64,000 bases of DNA. Source: Thysanoteuthis rhombus (taxonomy: Eukaryota > Mollusca > Cephalopoda > Oegopsida > Thysanoteuthidae). The notes beneath the pieces were generated by a model that saw only the letters and a program-made list of their open reading frames with translations, searched no databases and was not told the DNA's origin. The translations under genes and the position numbers were made by a program. Position 1 is the stretch's first letter. Every line of letters begins with the position of its first letter. Where the stretch lies: assembly GCA_963457665.1 (NCBI GenBank), contig OY735237.1, positions 5,676,332 to 5,740,331 of the forward strand, written 5' to 3'. This document shows positions 21,861 to 34,944 of this stretch, in pieces.

Positions 21861-22729
21861 CAGTGATGGTTGCTCTATTTTATGGGTGTAGGAAGGTCTG
21901 CATACTTTGAGATTGCTTAAGGAAAGCACATTACAAATAGCTGACTCCATGGTAAGAAATATCATCATATTAAAACAGGGCCCACATGTAAATCGGGATT
22001 TTGCAATTCACACGTTGCCTGGTTTGGAGAGTCAGGTTCAAAGAGCCAGCTGATTGTGAGCAGGCTCCTGGATTTCTGATTAGATGGCCAGGATATGTGA
22101 TGACACGAGAGGTTTGACTAGATACGCTTTAAATTAGTATTGGAGAGGCCTACTAATGGTAGATGAATGTTGTCCATCATTATTTTTTGTTTAATTTGTT
22201 TCAATATAATTTGTATCATTGTTTATTTTTGTAGAATTTGAATCACCACAATACTATCTTCTCTAAATTTGGAGAACACCACTTAACTTTTAAAGTAGAA
22301 TATATTTCTGTGTATTATTGAATCACTACACTGGTTTTCTGTTGCGAAAGTTTTGTTGTTTTTTCTCATTTTTATTTCATTACATTGATTTTTATTAAAT
22401 TTCAAACAACTCTTAAATAATAAATATGAACTGTTAATCATTGGCAATTTTTTTTCAGTAAATAAATCCACATATTCACAGTTACAAGCAGATGAATGAG
22501 ATTTGCACTCATTTCACTTTTTGCCGAAGGAAACCTGGTAAAGGCCCAGCAGCTCTTAACTGTTTGAGCAACGAGAATTCTACAGCTCGACAGAAGATCT
22601 AATCTTTAAATCTACTTCCATTCCAAATCTCTCCAATGCCACATTCACTTTTGTTTCTGTACTGGAAGTATCAGCAAAGTAATTATCTTTCATTATTTAC
22701 TATTTCTATTAGATTAAGTATTATACACC

Positions 22730-22925
22730 ATTGAATCACTGTAGCCCTCCAAATGGCCCACCCAACCAATCAGCCAAATGGGCTACATATTCTTCTCGCC
22801 TCACTTGTCTGTGTGTGTCTCCAGGCATATTTTATAGGCTATGACCATGAAATTTTGCATGAGTACACCACTTTTCATCACTAATGATAGTCAAAAATTG
22901 ATAATAATGGTTTAAAATATTTCAT
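22730..22925 (+). repeat. High-copy dispersed repeat, plus copy (truncated)
   Basis: It begins GAATCACTGTAGCCCTCCAA, then AATGGCCCACCCAACCAATC, a TGTGTGTGT segment, and CATGAGTACACCAC. It stops before the GGTCATTTTGGAC block. Confidence 0.6.
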
Positions 22926-23482
22926 TCAATAGAAAAAAATAATATAAGATAATCATTTGATATGTTCACAGGCATAGCTAGAGATTTGAGGGAAACTTGG
23001 CCCTTTCAGGAGCTCTCTCCTATTCTTAGTGAGATTCATCAATAGAAATTCACTAAATGAAGTACTATTTAAAAGCTTTTGAAGACCCCCCCCCCCATTG
23101 TGGGCCCTGGGGGTGTTTTCAAATAGAGCCACCTCACCCCCGCAGCAATGGCTCTGGGAATGTTAATGACTTTTCTCAAAATTATAGACAACACAAGAAT
23201 AGAATAGCAGTCTTGAATTACTTTGCAGGAGGAATGATAGAGAAACCAGACACTTCTGGAAAATCTCCTGGTATTTTCTGCCGACAGATTCTGATTTCTA
23301 GCCAAATGTCTCAGCAGTGGCATTGGATGCCAATATATTCCCTCCTCCCACTTGAATGCTTGGGTATCGATTCAAAGCCTTCTGTAATCTAATTTGAGTT
23401 CAATATAGAGAAAAGAGAGAACTGGATGAGTCATACGTCATGTTCCATAATTAGAAACAGATTGAGATTAGAGGATATGGAC

Positions 23483-23486
<4 letters not shown>

Positions 23487-23563
<77 letters not shown>
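23487..23563. repeat. (GA)n microsatellite
   Basis: 77 bp of GA. The Ser-Leu repeat ORF across it on the minus strand is not a gene. Confidence 0.97.
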
Positions 23564-23565
<2 letters not shown>

Positions 23566-23786
23566 GAATAGACTGAGATAAATGTGAATATATCAAGATT
23601 GATAGAAATGAAAAAAAAATAGATAAATAATGATGAATAGATGGATAGGTAAAAAATTTTGATATATACACAATAAATTGTGCAAGAGTGAAGCTCTACA
23701 AGAGTAATATATACAGATATCTAGAAAATGCCAAATGCATTTTTGAAAATCACTGAATCCTTACATCACAATAACATGGAAGTGTA

Positions 23787-24311
23787 CATAGTCTCTCAGG
23801 AAAATATCCAGCCATTTTTTTATTAATGAAAAAATAGCCTGCATAGAGCAATGGTGCCGCAGTTCCCATCAAAGTAACCCCCTTGAGACCTTGCATACTT
23901 ATCTAAAGATCCTTCTTATCTTTCAAAACAGTCTGCATAGTATTCTTTCAGCTGCCCATCACATTTTCCTTAATCTCGTCCACACTCAGAAATCTCTTTT
24001 CGGAAAGTCAGAAGTCAGAAATATGGACTGCAGGGGGTTTGACAGACATGGGTGATGTGATGCTTCGTCAAAAACAATACGCAATACACAGAGAATTGGC
24101 AGGCTCGGTCATCGTGAATGTAACAATCATAAAGTACATAATCTCACTCATAGCCTCCCTCTTCAGACTGAGTAACCCCCACAAGGAGGTGTTCATTGAT
24201 ACATATTCAGGAAGGTCTCCTCTGATTGTTGGCTAATTTAATTACACCAAGACTGCACAACCAGTTCTGGGAATATTCAAAATGGCTGAATACTTTCTGA
24301 ACAGACCTTGT
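23787..24311. mobile_element. Mariner/Tc1-like transposon relic
   Basis: The right end, read inward on the minus strand, is CAAGGTCTGTTCAGAAAGTA followed by TTCAGCCATTTTG. The left end is CATAGTCTCTCAGGAAAATA followed by TCCAGCCATTTTT. The two ends are imperfect terminal inverted repeats of about 35 bp, and CAAGGTCTGTTC resembles ends I associate with IS630-Tc1-mariner elements. The 525-bp span is far too short for an intact transposase gene, and no catalytic DDE residues were identified. It is a deleted, inactive copy. Confidence 0.5.
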
Positions 24312-25144
24312 AAATATAAACTTGTAGGTATTTATAAATAACAAAAGGATCAGCTCCCCAAATCAGATGACAATGAGACAAATATTTCATTTGTGCCAAT
24401 GCTTCTCAGTATAAACGTGTTGAGTGTTTGTGGATATAATTGCACCATAGACAGCTTTTGTTTACTCCCCGAAAGTAAAAAAAAGAAATTTACATATCTG
24501 AAGCCAATTCATATTGTAAAGTTGCTATGTTATAAATCTGAAATATTCTGAAGAGAATGTTGTTTAAAAGGATGGGAAAATAGAGAAAAAATTGTTTTTG
24601 AAAACGTATTGTTAATTGACACTTTTACATGTTATAATAATGCAAAGGAAAAAGTAAAAAGTGTTATTGTCATGAATAATATTCACCCACGCATAAATTC
24701 ATCTGAATATAATAGGGTTGCCATATCTGAACATTAAAAAATAGGATGTTCCCCAGTCACCGTCATTCAAAACAGAGGATGTTCCCGGTCATTATAATTC
24801 TAAAAAGAGGACATTACCTTTCAATGTCATTCAAATAAGAGGACGTTCCGGTCACTAACATAGTTGTCAACATATGTAAGTAATATAGTTACAGTTGCTA
24901 CATTATGGTCGAAAATTCCAAAAATTATTTAAATGCAGGGCAAGAAAAAAAAAAAAAAAATTAAATTAAACTCACCACTACAGTCAATAATTGAACAACC
25001 GTAGCATCAAAATTTGAAGTCATTTAAAAAAAATTCCATTGAAGAATAAATATGGTCAGAATAAACTCTATTTATGACATCACTGGCATTTTCCACAGGA
25101 AAATACCTAGAGTAAATAAACAAAAACATCTAGAAACATCCAGG

Positions 25145-25250
25145 AACATCTAGATTCCAAAGAATCTAGATGTTTCTTCCACTGGAGAACATCTAAAATA
25201 GAGTAAAATAAACATCTAGAAATATTTAGATTCTGGAGAATTTAGATGTT
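25145..25250. repeat. Two tandem hairpins built on AACATCTAGA
   Basis: At 25145-25174 two 13-base arms (AACATCTAGATTC and its complement) surround CAAA. A looser version (AACATCTAGAAATATTTAGA...TTTAGATGTT) follows at 25210-25250. It may be a remnant of a foldback element. Function unknown. Confidence 0.6.
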
Positions 25251-25439
25251 AATAATAAACCTGATAATATTTTTTCAAAAATGAAAAAAATAATTTAGAA
25301 GGGGTCTAGTAGAGTACTGATGCCAATTTTCAAGTCTGTAGACAAAACGGTGTGGCCAGGAGCATTGAAACATATAAACAAATACACAAACACATACACA
25401 TATAAAAAAAGGATAGAACCCTTTACCATCTTTGATGGC

Positions 25440-26060
25440 TAGGATTATTCAATTTGTTTTATGCAGGGGTTCTTTGAGACATGAATTTATTTCAAGGGTT
25501 CCTCCTGTTTAAAAAGGTTGAGAAAGGCGACAGCGAATTTTTTAGGTAACCTGCTTTTTCGCTGAGATCGTTGTTTATTTCCCACCTATGTAATTTTTTA
25601 TTTATTTATATAAAGAATATAAAAACTCAGAAGGCAATCATATTACAAAACAGGTCTGATTAGTCAATCAATAGAAACTGTCATGTAACCAATGTCTTTT
25701 GGCACCATGCTGTGTTGTGGGTGATCAATTAAAAATGTTGGAAAAAGGAGTGATCAATGGATTTTTGGAATTGATCACTAAAAAAGTCTGAATTTTGAAA
25801 AAACAAACGGACACAAAATAAGGGATCAATTTAGCAGAAACATATATTGCGAATTGGACGACCCCACAAAAAAAGGAATATTGAAAGAGCAATCCAGGCA
25901 TTTTTTTTCTAGACATAATTCGGGGTGAATGTTGAAATTTTCTGCTCTCTTGATCCAACAGTGTAGACTATATGCATCATACGTACATACATACAAAGCA
26001 AGCCAGCCAGACCTAATTGAAAACTGAATGAACTTATGTTGACGCCTTCTAATTATCAAA
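25440..26060 (-). repeat. Dispersed repeat (TTGATCACCC family), minus copy
   Basis: GGGTGATCAATTAAAAATGT, GAGTGATCAATGG, GACACAAAATAAGGGATCAA and AAGCCAGCCAGACC are the reverse complement of the order at 35750-36210 and 61320-61745. The family also contains the GACCAATTT.GCATAAA block seen at 7.0 and 47.1 kb, so it may be one long element in pieces. No coding sequence was recognised. Confidence 0.6.
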
Positions 26061-27179
26061 TAACTGATTCAATTTTTAGAAAAAACATAATTTTCCAAAG
26101 ATAGCATCTTGATTAATGGAAATGAAGTTTGGGAATTCACTAGTAACGTGAACAAAAATACAAGTCAACTCTAATTTACATATGAATTGTGAATCGTAGC
26201 CATTTAGTGTTAAACATGATTGTTTTCTGCTATACAAATGTTTGATTCTAGGTTAAACGCTGGTTAAACATGAATTTCAGCTCCCACCAAAATGAGTGCT
26301 TCTTTTCATGCACATATAAAATTTTCTCAGAGCCCCTAGAAAACACTAGCAGAACACTAGGGTTCCGTGAAACTCCAGTAGAAAAACAATAGTCTAAACT
26401 CTAAATGAGAAATGATTATCACCTAACAAAACTGATATAATTATATGTAAAAGTAATTAGTGAATCGAGAAAACCAGTTTCATACCAAATAGGGAAGTTT
26501 TATTTATAGTTATGGGCTTCCTGGGAAAAAACTGAGCAGACAAAAACAAAAAAAAAATTGTGCAGACATTGTATTGTTGTCCAGGAATAAGTTACCAATG
26601 TGATTTTCTATTGCATGTGAGTGTGTCAAATCATATATTTAGAACAATGTTGTTTGTTAGATAGTGTTAGGACTCTGGGAAGCTATTGAATATTTGCGAT
26701 CATCTTACCTATCTAATTTTGATACAATCAGTTTTGAGGTAAACTAGGAAGCACTCAGAGAGCGCAAACTTCTACTAAGAATGCCATTGTCAGGGGAAGT
26801 AATTGTCTGTTGACCTGTCCCAAAATTTAATCACTTCTTCAATGGCCCATTGTCCAACCTTTCACAAAATGTCATTGAAATTCATTGAGAACTTTTGGAG
26901 ATATTGTGTGGGCAGCAACGAGCATGTACGTAAATGTATGAAATAAAACAGAAAAATAATGCTCAATCAAAAAATTCTTGGATCTGCCTCCAAACCAATT
27001 TTTCTTTATCCCATGGCTAATCCTTCCTCAAAATTTCCTTTGAAATTTGTTGAATACTTTTGGAGATATCTTGTGGACAGACCAACAGATGGAAAGATGC
27101 GACCAAAAACATGTACCTCCCCAACTTTGTTGGCAGAGTTAATAAAGATAATTGGAAAACACTGAATTGTAATATTTTG

Positions 27180-27545
27180 TTGTGTATTCCTGTACACTCC
27201 ATGTGGAGCATAGGGCTGCAACCACTCTGTTGCTGTTTCAGTAGCAAGTATTTTTTTTATGTTGTGGTATTGCTAGCTCCTCCAATACGCGGGTTTGGGA
27301 CAAGTTACGACAACTGCTGGGATAGACGGGATTTTTTTTTCAGAGTAACTTTTAGATCGACTGCCTTACAGGGCTGAAATGCTCTGAGTGTCCTGTTATT
27401 TACCCATGGCTGAGGGAAGAAATGGATCTATGCCATTCTCAAAGGCATCAGTGTGAAGTGAATGTAAATAGCCTCGACTGAAACTCTAACCCACTCTACC
27501 TGTTCTATTTTTCAAGCTAATGATCATTATACCACTCTGCACCAT
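27180..27545 (-). repeat. SINE-like dispersed repeat, same family as 5795-6155
   Basis: The minus strand begins GTGCAGAGTGGTATAATG. It contains ACTTCACACTGATGCC, CAGCCATGGGTAAATAACAG, GGTTGCAGCCCTATGCTCC and ATGGAGTGTACAGG. Confidence 0.6.
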
Positions 27546-27844
27546 TATAATATTCAGGGGGTCCTTACTAATTTTTTCACTATCTCCTTTTCATCTTACT
27601 GCTTCTTATAATTTATCAAGTTTTGTGAAATACAAATAAAGAAACAGTTCCCAACAGGACTTGAATTCATTTCCCACACGAAACTCATCTTTTATTGATG
27701 ACTTAACAAGAGGAATATTTCTGTCTTCATACTCCAAACCTTCAGACCATATTGTTTATTAAATTCAATACATTGTCATGGTCTTAGAGTACATGAATTC
27801 TCAAATGAAGTATTTCATCTATCAATTTTTGCTTTATCTTTTTC

Positions 27845-28205
27845 ATCGTACCCCCACAAATGATCTGCCCAACCCACCAGCCGAATAGGCCCATGTGTGT
27901 GTTTGTCTATCTCTGTGTGTCTCTGGGCACTCCTGGTCACATATTTGGGGCTACAACCTTGAAAATTTACATGAGTACACCACTGAGTACCATCTAAAAA
28001 CGTTTTTTCATTGCTTTTTTTTTTTCTCAAGAGCTTTTTGGGGTCTCTATAGTCATTTTGGACCAACAATGCTTAAATCTTACACTGGTATATTTTTTAG
28101 GTAATTTTAGATAAATGATTTATTTTTTAGATAATTTTTTTTAGGTAATTAGTTCTGGTACACATGTGGGCTACGATGATTCATTTATGCGAGGTATGGA
28201 TACAT
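27845..28205 (+). repeat. High-copy dispersed repeat, near full-length plus copy
   Basis: It has GATCTGCCCAACCCACCAGC, CTCCTGGTCACATATTTGGG, CATGAGTACACCACTGAG and TCATTTTGGACCAACAATGC. It ends with ACGATGATTCATTTATGCGA; that end block also closes the copy near 53360. Confidence 0.65.
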
Positions 28206-28444
28206 TTATCTTATCGTTGCTGTTAATCACAACTTTCTTGGCAGCATACTCTTCAACCTTCAAAGTAAGTAGCATGAAGCAGCAATAAAGAAGCAGCTCT
28301 AAACAGGACTTGAACTCTTTTCCCATTTCCAAGGAGCTCATCTTTTACACTCCAACCAATTCAACCTTTGAAGCTGATGGCTTGACAGGGCACAAGTTAA
28401 CTGTCATTTTGCTGTCTGTCAACTCCAAATTTTCATGCCATATT

Positions 28445-28447
<3 letters not shown>

Positions 28448-28541
<94 letters not shown>

Positions 28542-28548
28542 TACATAC

Positions 28549-28579
<31 letters not shown>

Positions 28580-28654
28580 TATACATATACATATATATAC
28601 ATGTACACATATGTATGCAAATACATATACATTTATGTGCACAAATACATGCAT

Positions 28655-28697
<43 letters not shown>

Positions 28698-28849
28698 CAT
28701 ATGCATATACATATATCAGCATACATACATATATATATATACATATACATATAATTGTATACATATATATGTACACAAACATACACATATATATATATAT
28801 ATACATACACACACACATATATATATATATATAAACATATATGTATATG

Positions 28850-28885
<36 letters not shown>

Positions 28886-28893
28886 GATATATA
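28448..28893. repeat. Compound (TA)n/(CATA)n/(CA)n satellite block
   Basis: About 445 bp of interrupted TA, ATAC and CACA runs, the longest low-complexity block in the window. Six overlapping apparent reading frames of up to 174 codons, rich in Ile-Tyr-Thr-His, result only from the repeat. Confidence 0.97.
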
Positions 28894-29159
28894 TCTAATA
28901 CCTAGTAAACGTCTTATTTTCATTATTAATTTTTGGCCTGCCTTTTCTTAATCTTCTTGCTTTTTATCAATTTTTTGAGGTGAATATCCTCATATCATTC
29001 AAGTAAGTATTCTGAAGAAGGAATAAAGAAAGACAAGTCAAACATTAATGATATACTTGACTTATTGAAAAGAGTAATATGAAATGATTACCTTATTCTT
29101 TTGTAGTACCCCCTATACTTTTTGTTAGGAATTAAGTAGGAAACTCTTCTTTTAGCTAG

Positions 29160-29700
29160 ATATCCAAAATGTCACTTCCGACGACGACCCCTAAGAAAGC
29201 CTTGGACGCTCATAGTCCAATGCTCACTAGCTCCAGCACCACCAGCAGGTTACGCTTCTAGCCCCGGCCTCTGTATCCGGCTATTCTCTCTCTTTCCTTC
29301 TCCCTGGTCCAATGCTCATTGGCACCAGTATCTCTCTTTTTTTCTCCCTAAGATCGTTGTCATTTTGCTGACCCACTGGCCGATCTGATCTTAACCACCA
29401 TCCTCACTTCGGGAAACACGCATGGATAAAACTCCATGTTCAATGTCTTTCAGAGTCTGCTCGTCAAGAGTCTAACAGCATCAGAGAATAGCCCCTAAGT
29501 TAACTCACTTACTTGGCAGTAAGGCTCGCACACTGAACCCGGTTTCCACGTATTATCTTGGAGCTATCCAACCATACAGAATCCATGCATTCAGACAACT
29601 CTGCTCCAACTCCGATGCCAGTACTATCAAGACAAGAATGCTTCCACCTTTCACTATCTTTTCTCCTAGCGTTACTTCTCACGACCGATCGTATTATTGT
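29160..29700. other. Unassigned pyrimidine-rich, GC-richer block
   Basis: It differs from its surroundings in higher GC, many CG dinucleotides (for example CGACGACGACCCC at about 29179) and long C/T-rich stretches. A near-duplicate phrase (TCCAATGCTCA.T.GC.CCAG) occurs at 29217 and 29310. No intact ORF or recognised protein. It could be a solo LTR, an unrecognised promoter or an exon; none can be shown. Confidence 0.35.
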
Positions 29701-30027
29701 TAACCTTACATGTACCTCATCTTTATTCTTGTATTAAACGTACGTCTCTTGTCTAGCCATAATACTTGTATGTATTCATTCCTCTTTATTTCACTGCACG
29801 TCCAACTTCATACTTGGTGGGCATTCCATTCTCTTTGTACAGCTTCATTCCTTCCATATCTACAGGGCCAGCTCACTACACACCAAACCATGAGGAGATC
29901 AAATCTCCTTGTCTCTCCAACAACAATCCATCGCTGTTCGGATTCAACAAAAAACCCTACGCATGAAACTTTGAAAAAATAATAGAGAATATTACTGATA
30001 ACTAATTTATTATAACTATACATTATA

Positions 30028-30215
30028 TTGAATCCCTGTAATCCCACAAATTGCCCATCCAACCAGTCAAGAGGGCCACAGATTTTTCTCTCTTTGCTTG
30101 TGTGTATGTGTGTGTGTGTGTATATATTCGTGTCTGGCTGCCTCTGGTCACATTTTGGGGGCTATAACTTGTATGAGTATACCATTAGGCACCATTTGAA
30201 AACATTTTCTAGTTA
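30028..30215 (+). repeat. High-copy dispersed repeat, plus copy (truncated)
   Basis: It has GAATCCCTGTAATCCCACAA, GCCCATCCAACCAGTCAAG, a TG-rich stretch, GGTCACATTTTGGGGGC and GTATGAGTATACCATTAGG. A reading frame of 62 codons runs through it by chance. Confidence 0.6.
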
Positions 30216-31799
30216 AAAAAAAGTTAAAGGTAAAGCATCACATCTCTGAAGGGACAACTCCCAGTGGAGTATGACAGACGGTAACGATGCCCTGGTGTCT
30301 GTTGCATGCATCAGTTCAGTGATCCTCGCAAGTCTCAATTCTGGTTGAGATTAGGACTTTATATCTATAAGTTTATTGGTCAAGTTGGGGCTTGTATTAT
30401 GTATCTAGCCAAACCTGTCTAGTATTAATAGTCTTGAATTTCAAAAAAAGCCAAAACAAACCGAAAAGATGCCAAAAATGGCCCAAAATGGCCAGAATAT
30501 ACACGCATGCTTGCACTGATTCGGTGTTTTTTTGCACTGCCATAACAAGAAATATGCTGAATCTAGTGCAAAAATTGGTGAATTGGCAACACTGCTTTGT
30601 TTACTGAGTGTACCCAGCTAACAGTAATTAAACAGTATTTCCATTGTTTTAGCTCAGTGATTGAGGAGGCACTTGGCTCCCAGGGGAATAATTTCATGAA
30701 GGGAGGAATCCTATACAAGGGATAAATGGAGAGGAATTTAAGTCAGGGGAGGTATGTATAATGGGAAGTATAATGGTGAACAAATTACTGAATGACAACT
30801 TAAATTGGGGAGAGGAATTGAGGAAACCTGGGATCACGTGGGGAGGAATGTGACTGGGGAGGAATGTGAATCACAGTTTTAGATCCTTTTCTTGTATTGT
30901 TTTCTTTGGTCCTGACTCTTGTTGCCTTCTTTAATTGAGTTCCACACAGGGAATTTATGTGAACAATACACACACACACACACACTCACACACATGTACA
31001 TGTATATGTTCATACATACATATATACATTTCAAATAATGTATATTTTGGTAGTATTTTTCTTTCGAGCAAGTTTCATTAAACATGACAGATAATTTTTT
31101 ATTCATTTTTTTTTTCAAATAAGTTGTTTTTTCACTGGGTTACAAGAATGAAGAAACCATAGTACGAATTTCCAGCTCCTTCTTTCTTGTAACTCAGAAA
31201 GAAAAACAACTTATTCATGAACAAAAAAAAAATTAAATTGACAAAAAAAAATATGGGTGAACATCTGGAAGATGCATAGACAGGAGTGAGAGCAAAAAAT
31301 GATTCCATTTTTATACATACTCCCTGACTGGTTTCAACTGTTTGGTTATCCTCAGAGGGTAAATGAAAGGCTTGGTCATGGTCAACCCTATTTAAAATAT
31401 TTTTGTCTTTCTCTCTTCAGTAGACCTCTCATATTTCATCGGTCAGTGGGGCTCCATCCAATTCTTCTTTTATCAGTGGGGGCAAAGATTACTCTTTGGG
31501 GCAAAAAACAGTGCCCCAGGTGCAGTTTTGCTATATATTTGGGTAGAGTATAATTATTTAACAGGTATTATGTGATAGACGGAATTTTGTGCTCATTCAC
31601 ACCTGTGCCTTTGGGGGTTATTGCCCCCTCTTGCTATGCCACTGAATAATATCTATAGTTTTTTTCCTTATCTTAATAATGTCCAAGAGTATAGTCGAGA
31701 GCACTAAATCACAAACATTTGGATAACACTTATTACTAACATTCATACGATTCAGACTGTATTCTCTTGTATGTAAGCAAGAATAGTTAAATAAAAATC

Positions 31800-32148
31800 C
31801 ATAGCTCGCATAAATAAATCACCATAGCTAGAGAACGTACCAGAAGTAATTATCTGAAATTATCTTGAAAAATAGATATTTTATCAAAAATTATCTAAAA
31901 ATACCAGCACAAGATCCTTGGTCCAAAATAACCATAAAGACCCCAAAAAGCTCTGTTTTGAAGAGATAAAAGCAAACGTTACAAATTTTTAAGGTTGCAG
32001 GAGACCATGACCCCCCTGGAAGATACATGCATATAAACGCATGGGTTAATAGATGCACAGACATAGACACACACACATACACACAGAAGATTCTGCAGCC
32101 TACTTGGCTGGTTGGTCGGGCCATTTGTTGGGCTACTGTGATTCGAAA
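31800..32148 (-). repeat. High-copy dispersed repeat, near full-length minus copy
   Basis: The minus strand shows AATCACAGTAGCCCAACAAA, CCCGACCAACCAGCCAAGTA, a (TG)n segment, GGTCTTTATGGTTATTTTGG and, at the far end, TATGGTGATTTATTTATGCG. It ends about 150 bp before the twinfilin upstream region. Confidence 0.65.
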
Positions 32149-32299
32149 TTAGAAAAAAAATCCTAGTATACAGAATTTAATCAAACTTGTATTAATGAAG
32201 GAATAGTTCCTGTATAAGAACACTTAATTATTTTTTAAACCAATTCTGGCACAAGGCCATGGTATTTGAGATCCACCTTAATACATTAGTAATATTGGT

Positions 32300-32727
32300 C
32301 TGCGAGACTATCTCGCTCTACGGCAAGTGAGTGCTTGCACGTGCGCTTGTGTGTGAGAAAGTATTAAGTTGGACATGATGGGTAGCCGGCTGCTACCCGG
32401 CACGCACCTAGAATCATCATCATCATCACCACTATAATAATAATCATCATCAATTTGATGCAAGTACGACAACAGCGACCTCTGCAGGTTGAAGGACGAA
32501 GTAAGGAAAGATAACTCCATTGCCCGGTGGAACTCCTCAGTCGCTCCTTGGAGTCGAGCTTACGTGTTTTGTTGTCGGACGAGGTTTACATTTTTTTATA
32601 CTCAACTATTTTGCTCCACGATACAATAGTATATAAATATATATTATACGTACTTACATTCATACATATATATTTACATAACACAGGGATTCAGATCGGA
32701 CACTTGTTGGTTTAAACCCTTTTGGAT
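32300..32727 (+). promoter_or_regulatory. Twinfilin upstream/5' UTR region
   Basis: The 400 bases before the twinfilin ATG are richer in CG dinucleotides than the surroundings (for example 32310-32410 and 32520-32580). They contain a short imperfect CAT/AAT trinucleotide tract at 32413-32455 and no long repeat. This is the likely promoter and 5' UTR. Transcription start and any upstream non-coding exon cannot be placed from sequence alone. Confidence 0.4.
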
Positions 32728-32752
32728 ATGTCTCATCAGACAGGAATTACTG
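32728..32752 (+). CDS. Twinfilin, first coding exon (8 codons)
   Basis: The frame reads MSHQTGIT plus one base, followed directly by the perfect donor GTAAGT. MSHQTGI is the near-invariant start of animal twinfilins, the two-ADF-H-domain proteins that bind actin monomers and capping protein at barbed ends. In those genes a tiny first coding exon is followed by an intron after about codon 8, as seen here. The ATG has an unremarkable context (GATATGT). The single leftover G plus an expected C-starting exon would give Ala, as in the family. No second exon was recognised downstream to 64000. The call rests on seven residues plus the donor, so it is strong but not certain. Confidence 0.75.
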
Positions 32753-34944
32753 GTAAGTCTTAAGATGTTTATTTTCATTTATTGATTTTATATTAAAAAT
32801 TACTTGAATTCTTTTCAACCTGTCTCATATTGCAAAAGCACTTTTAAAACATATACCTTATCGTCGGGATCTTTGGGATTGAAGACAGGAATGACTATCC
32901 TGGTGATTTTTAATAACAGGAAATATAAAGATTAGATAGAATAATCAAAAAAAAGTTTGTTGAACTGGTTTCTTGTCTTCTGTGCGGTTTACGACAAAAG
33001 TGAAGTCAATAATAATCGCACCTGCCTGCTTAAAGACGAATTTCCTTTTTTTTTCTGTCTAGAAAATTAACAAAATAACTGATTTTGTTCTATTCTTCTT
33101 GAGAAAATTCGTCTTTGAGTAAGAGTTTTCTTTATTTTTTATGAATAAACATTTTTCTTGAGTAATTTTGTGCCTTCTATGATTATTTAAAGCCTTCGTT
33201 TCCTCCAGAAATTTGTTAGTAGTTTTTTTTTTTTGAGAAAAATGAATTTTTGAACTTCTTAAGGTTTTAGGGGGAGTTTTATTTTCATTTACTATGTAAA
33301 TCTTCCCTGTTTATGCTAATCGTTACAACCGAACGTGATCTTAAGGTAGAAGGAAAATGACAAAGTAATACTGCCAAAAGTTTTATAAAAAAAAGGTATA
33401 TTTGTAATATGAAACCCTGACTCTAGTAAAAAATCCTCTAATGTTTCATGAGAAATCATTTGTTTAAAAAAAATGCATCTAAACATAAAATGTCCAGTGT
33501 TATTTTAACGCCCACCTCAAAAGCCAATAATTGTCAGCTGAATAAAAAGTGCTGTAAGAGTGAATGATGAGACACGACTTTATTTTGTTGGTATTATTTA
33601 TTTGAAATTGGTTTTTAGAGGTTTTTATAGCATGAAAAAAAAGAAGAAATGAATAATTATTACCTGAAAAGTTAATTCAATCATTCAAGTGGTGTTTAGG
33701 CAGAATAAGAAGAGAATGTTCAGTGATCATTTTTAAAAGAACGGTATTTAATATATAAATATATATGTATGTATATATATATAAACACATGATGTGGACA
33801 AACCCCCTTTGATTACATAAAGATCAACTGAATTAAAAGAAACTTGGATTAGATAACATTGTTCTTGATTATTCATTAATATTTGTTCGTTTAAAAGTCT
33901 GACACTTTTTTAAATAGTGTTTTTTTGTTTTTTTTTCAAGATGCAGGTTTTGTTGATCGGATTTGCATAAAAAGCTAAGAAGCAAAATAAAATAAAATAA
34001 AAACGGAATAATCTCTTGCTTCAACATTTATTTAATTAATTAATGAAGGCTTCATTGAATAATGATTTGAAGGAAAAGTAAATGGTAATAATCAATGAAA
34101 AATCTGAGCTTTGATTCCCAAAGAGGATTTTAAAAAGCACGATTTTACATTTGACCTGATTTGATTTTTTTTGTGGACGGAAAACCTAGAAAAAGTGAAA
34201 AAAAAATTTGTCATTTAAAAAACTGATTTTAATTAAGAAATGGCTAGAATTTTGTAATTGTTGTGTTTTTTAGTTTTATCCACAAATGGTTCGTATTCGT
34301 TTCATAACTTGTTGGTTTGATGTTAACCAAAAAAAGAAAAAAAAAAGAAATAAAGATATGATTATATGTCAGTGGGGAAATCGAGGCAATTTCGAAAAAC
34401 CAGGCCTCGCCTCGAACTAGAGAGATATTTATTATCAAGAAGAAGCAAGAGGTGTGTCACTGGGAGACTTTCTCTCTCTTCCCACCTTTGTTATGTATCA
34501 TTTACACCTCTGTTTATTATTATTATTGTTATTATTATTAGTTATTTTGAAGAAGGAAAGTGAAGACCTAATAGTCTTTTATTCTATCTTTCTCTCCCTC
34601 TCTGTCGTTCTCTCTCTATCTCTCCCTCTCAATCGTTCTGTCTCTATCTCTATCTCTTTATCGTTGTCTCTCTTAGATTTTATTTTTACAGATGATCAAA
34701 ATGTCATCGGTTTTGGGTGTTACAGACAAAAAAATAAGTATGCCAATATACGTCTGTTGCATCATGTATTATAATAGATATTTTGAAAAATCTCCAATAA
34801 CTAGAAATATACATAATCAAATTGTTAATGATGATGCCTGCCATAGAGTGATGATCTGTAAAACCAGCTTATCTCACAGACCATTCCTAGTAGAGTGAAT
34901 CTGATCCGTTATGTATTCCCCACTGCTGAAGAGTTATGGTTTAC

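Larger units (their letters stand above)
20561..32299. other. Intergenic region between DDX20 and twinfilin
   Basis: No exon of a known gene was recognised. The content is the SINE-like and dispersed repeats listed, the mariner relic, the large satellite at 28.4-28.9 kb and an unusual GC-richer block at 29.15-29.7 kb. The stretches 24.3-25.4, 26.1-26.85 and 30.2-31.8 kb show no recognisable structure beyond short repeats. Confidence 0.6.

Noticed and set aside
23468-23671. 67-codon frame with a long Ser-Leu repeat
   Set aside because: It is the translation of a (GA)n microsatellite.
28310-28923. Six overlapping frames of 60-174 codons rich in Ile-Tyr-Thr-His
   Set aside because: They translate a compound TA/CATA/CA satellite. 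Frames on both strands stay open because the repeat lacks stops.
29710-29982. 90-codon plus-strand frame
   Set aside because: No recognisable family, low-complexity residues, and an overlapping frame of similar length. Nothing supports coding.
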